Shown here: positions 61,600 through 64,000 of the stretch, piece by piece
Numbering within the stretch: position 1 is the stretch's first letter
Layout: every line of letters starts with the position of its first letter
NCBI RefSeq assembly: GCF_048128805.1
Contig: NC_135999.1
Location: 23,069,159 to 23,133,158, forward strand
DNA from: Centroberyx gerrardi
Taxonomy: Eukaryota > Chordata > Actinopteri > Beryciformes > Berycidae
Length of the DNA: 64,000 nt
Direction: 5' to 3'
Notes under the pieces: model-generated
Databases searched by the model: none
Told to the model about the DNA's origin: nothing
The model's input: the letters and a program-made list of their open reading frames with translations, nothing else
Made by a program: the position numbers and the translations under genes

Positions 61600-63190
61600 T
61601 AGTAGTATTTGGCTTCTTCAGTTCAATCACCAGTATGGAAATTGGTTCATTTGTGGTTCAGTGAAAGGTTAGTAAGGTTTGCTGATGACCATTCTCCTAA
61701 CCGCTAAAGCAGCAACCAAAAATGGCTTGACCTAGCTAGGAAATGGGCTCCTCTCCACACTGTAAAACCTCATAGTGCAATTTAGTGACAACAACTCATC
61801 TTTAATCTTCAACACAATGTGATGTGTTTGCCAATTTCAACTTACAAATGCCCGTTATGAGCTTCATGACTTGAAATTATGAGTTGAAAGAACACCTCAT
61901 AAAGCATTCACTAAACTGGTCATTATATAGTTTATTAAGAAACACTGTTTGGTTATTAGCAGGCTTCCCAGTATAAATAAATATAAGTAAATGCATTGCA
62001 TTTGGTTTAACTCTCGCTCTCTCTTCCTTCCTCTGGTTTGAATGAAGTTACAGGATGTAGACTTGTTATGTATCTGAATCATAGGTTAATTTCTGATTAT
62101 AAAAAAAGAAAAGAAAAAGAAAACCATGATAAAATTTAATATCTACAGATTTTGGAAATTCAATAAGGTAAAGCAGACATTCTCTATTACACATGGGAAG
62201 TAGTATCCACTTCAGGCATGTGTATTGCAGCTGCATACCAAACAGTGTAATAATCATGTGATACATCAGCAACTCGCACTAAAACCCACTCACTAGTGAA
62301 ATAATAAATAACACTGGAATGCAGTTCATCAATTGATGCATTCAACTTGTAAACATCAGCATGACTAGACACTTGATGATTGAACTTATTGTCTTGGGTT
62401 CACTCAGTTTTTCTACATTATAACAACTAATGATCTTTGACCTATTGAACTATTCAGTGCTATTTCAGTCAACTCACAATTTTAAGGCAGCAAGGAAATG
62501 TATGTTTTTAAGTTGAAGTGCCTTAATATAATATAATTCCCAGGTGGATAAAATAATCCATTCAGTGTAATCAGATTGTCTTCATCTGAGGTCTCATATG
62601 GACTCCTGCTTGCCTTTTGTTAGGCTCTAGGGCCAGTATGAAGGGATGTCATTTTTCTTTTCTTTTTTTCAGGATTTCAGGTTTTTGATATACAAAAACC
62701 ATTCATTTCAAATTGCTGTTTTCCTGATTTTTCTCTGTTCATCATCACATATTTGCTGTGGGGAATTCCCTACTGCTCTCTACTTTTCCTCACCACATAG
62801 AACAAAACAAAAAATGAAGTGCTGCTTTCTTTTCAGATAACATCTTAATAGAAACCAAATACTGACATCAAAACTACGCACATCATCTATTGATAAGATA
62901 ATACATTCAGCTACATCCACACAGGAATAAAACATGTTTGTCAGAAAGTTCCACAATCATTTTCCATAGTCTGATTTTATGGAATTGTATCCATAATTTG
63001 TTGATAATAAGAAGAAGAATTTTCCTTTAAAGTAAGCAAAACACCTGTTCCTCACAATGTTGGACATACCATAATATTTCAACTTCAAATGTGTTAGGTT
63101 TGTCAGTTTTGGATGGTAGAATTATTGATGAACACAATAAATCAAAATTTGCTTCAAAATAAAACCACAAAACAAGTTTACTGTTGTAAC
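61600..63190. other. Intergenic AT-rich sequence downstream of ccdc40
   Basis: No protein-like open frame, RNA gene or complete repeat recognised; only short A/T-rich frames on both strands. Confidence 0.6.
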
Positions 63191-63198
63191 CAATGACG

Positions 63199-63560
63199 CT
63201 ATTCACGATCAACCCTGTCATATTGGTTGTAGTCATAAGCCTTCCATCTCCAGGAAGAAAACTGTTCCTCTGCTGGATTTAGAAACAGACAGGATGGTGG
63301 GAGGAACACCTTAACAAAACAGATGGGTGGGACCGGACGTTTTGCCAAACAATCAGAAACTGCATCAGGTCTTCTGTTCTTCTTGGGGAATGTCGTTGAG
63401 GGAATGCAGAAAACTCTCTGTGCTGCATGGACCCAAAACAACATTGTGAGTCACTAACCCGTTCCTTTAGATGGCAGCACAGACGGTGATGTTGCCTCCA
63501 TGATGACCGGTGACACTGACTGATTACATTCCTCCCTCTCCTCCTTTTTTGGCCAGATTG
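63199..63560 (-). pseudogene. Decayed IS630/Tc1-type DDE transposase fragment
   Basis: On the minus strand, the open piece 63444-63199 carries VKVFLPPSCLFLNPAEEQFSSWRWKAYD. This corresponds to the FLPPYSPFLNPxEExFSAWRWKVY block around the last catalytic acid of a DDE-type transposase family common in fish. Upstream, in another frame (about 63510-63460), GGNITVCAAI is visible, the preceding conserved block of the same family. Several frameshifts and at least one stop lie between them. The N-terminal DNA-binding part and the terminal repeats are not seen, so this is a dead fragment. Family recognised from memory of its motifs. Confidence 0.7.
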
Positions 63561-63746
63561 AAGCCAGCTGGATTCTTCTTTCTTGAATTTCTAGATGTAG
63601 TAGGTTTTGTCCAGTATGACCATATCTGCAGTGCAATAGCATTTGTTCGTAATTTGTGTGAAAACAATGAAAATGTACAATTAGTTTTGCAAAATTATAA
63701 ATGGTTTAGATGGCTGTGTTAACTGGTAATGACTAATAAATAAACC

Positions 63747-63990
63747 TGTAATGAGCATTCTTATTGTTCCTACCTGTTGATTACTGAGTGATCTGCTGTC
63801 ATTTGTCAAGGTCTGCTGAGCATGTGCATTAATGTGATTTTTAGGTTTTGGTTGTGACTGCTGCAGCTAACTGGCATGAGCATCACAGTTTCCATTAATA
63901 ATTTAACAGCTCCCATTCAGTGTATTTAGAATACCAGACATAGCTTAATGTCTGTGTGTCTGCTTAGTGTCTATTGCTGTCTGTTTTTAC
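63747..63990 (+). repeat. Dispersed direct repeat, copy B (intergenic)
   Basis: Second copy of the repeat at 60592-60820, same orientation, about 3.15 kb away, ending just before the window edge. It contains a small extra segment near 63940-63955 relative to copy A. Too close to the edge to tell whether a longer duplicated block continues. Confidence 0.85.
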
Positions 63991-64000
63991 ACTTCCCTTT

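Noticed and set aside
1..64000. tRNA, rRNA, CRISPR array, phage or bacterial operon
   Set aside because: Looked for and not seen. The base composition, introns and repeats are those of a vertebrate nuclear genome.

Overview
The window is vertebrate nuclear DNA, almost certainly from a ray-finned (teleost) fish. It has long AT-rich introns with GT-AG borders, many di- and tetranucleotide microsatellites, and degraded repeats of types common in fish genomes (hAT-like and Tc1-like elements, LINE/SINE-like tails). Its three recognisable intact genes are all on the + strand. There is no bacterial-style operon, CRISPR array or phage content. All exon models were built by eye from splice-site phase and protein-family similarity; no alignment or transcript data were available.

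Layout. 1-7500 is repeat-dominated intergenic DNA. It includes a broken perforin-1-like 5' gene fragment on the - strand, lying between two oppositely oriented hAT-like arms (695-2378), a LINE-like tail, and a 21-bp minisatellite. 7713-8645 is a single-exon MYADM-family gene (eight membrane segments). 9965-10143 and 10669-10770 are candidate untranslated leader exons of tex2. A roughly 18-kb leader intron without recognisable genes follows. 29075-46809 carries the 11 coding exons of tex2 (1106 aa; ER-anchored PH and SMP lipid-transfer protein), followed by a 2.2-kb 3' UTR. About 550 bp further on, a near-palindromic RFX X-box (49583-49595) marks the ccdc40 promoter. ccdc40 has 18 coding exons (50013-61300; 988 aa; axonemal 96-nm ruler coiled-coil protein). 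61564-64000 is intergenic, with a decayed IS630/Tc1-type transposase on the - strand and a second copy of a repeat also found in the last ccdc40 intron.

The three genes do not form a pathway. MYADM proteins act in membrane organisation, TEX2 in lipid transfer at ER contact sites, and CCDC40 in ciliary motility. As I recall, their human counterparts or family members (MYADML2, TEX2, CCDC40) lie on the long arm of chromosome 17, so the grouping probably reflects old linkage. The most noteworthy observations are the perforin fragment between transposon arms, the X-box, two GC-AG introns (one in tex2, one in ccdc40), and an upstream ORF in the tex2 leader that would end overlapping the main start codon. 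I did not find a convincing new biological system.
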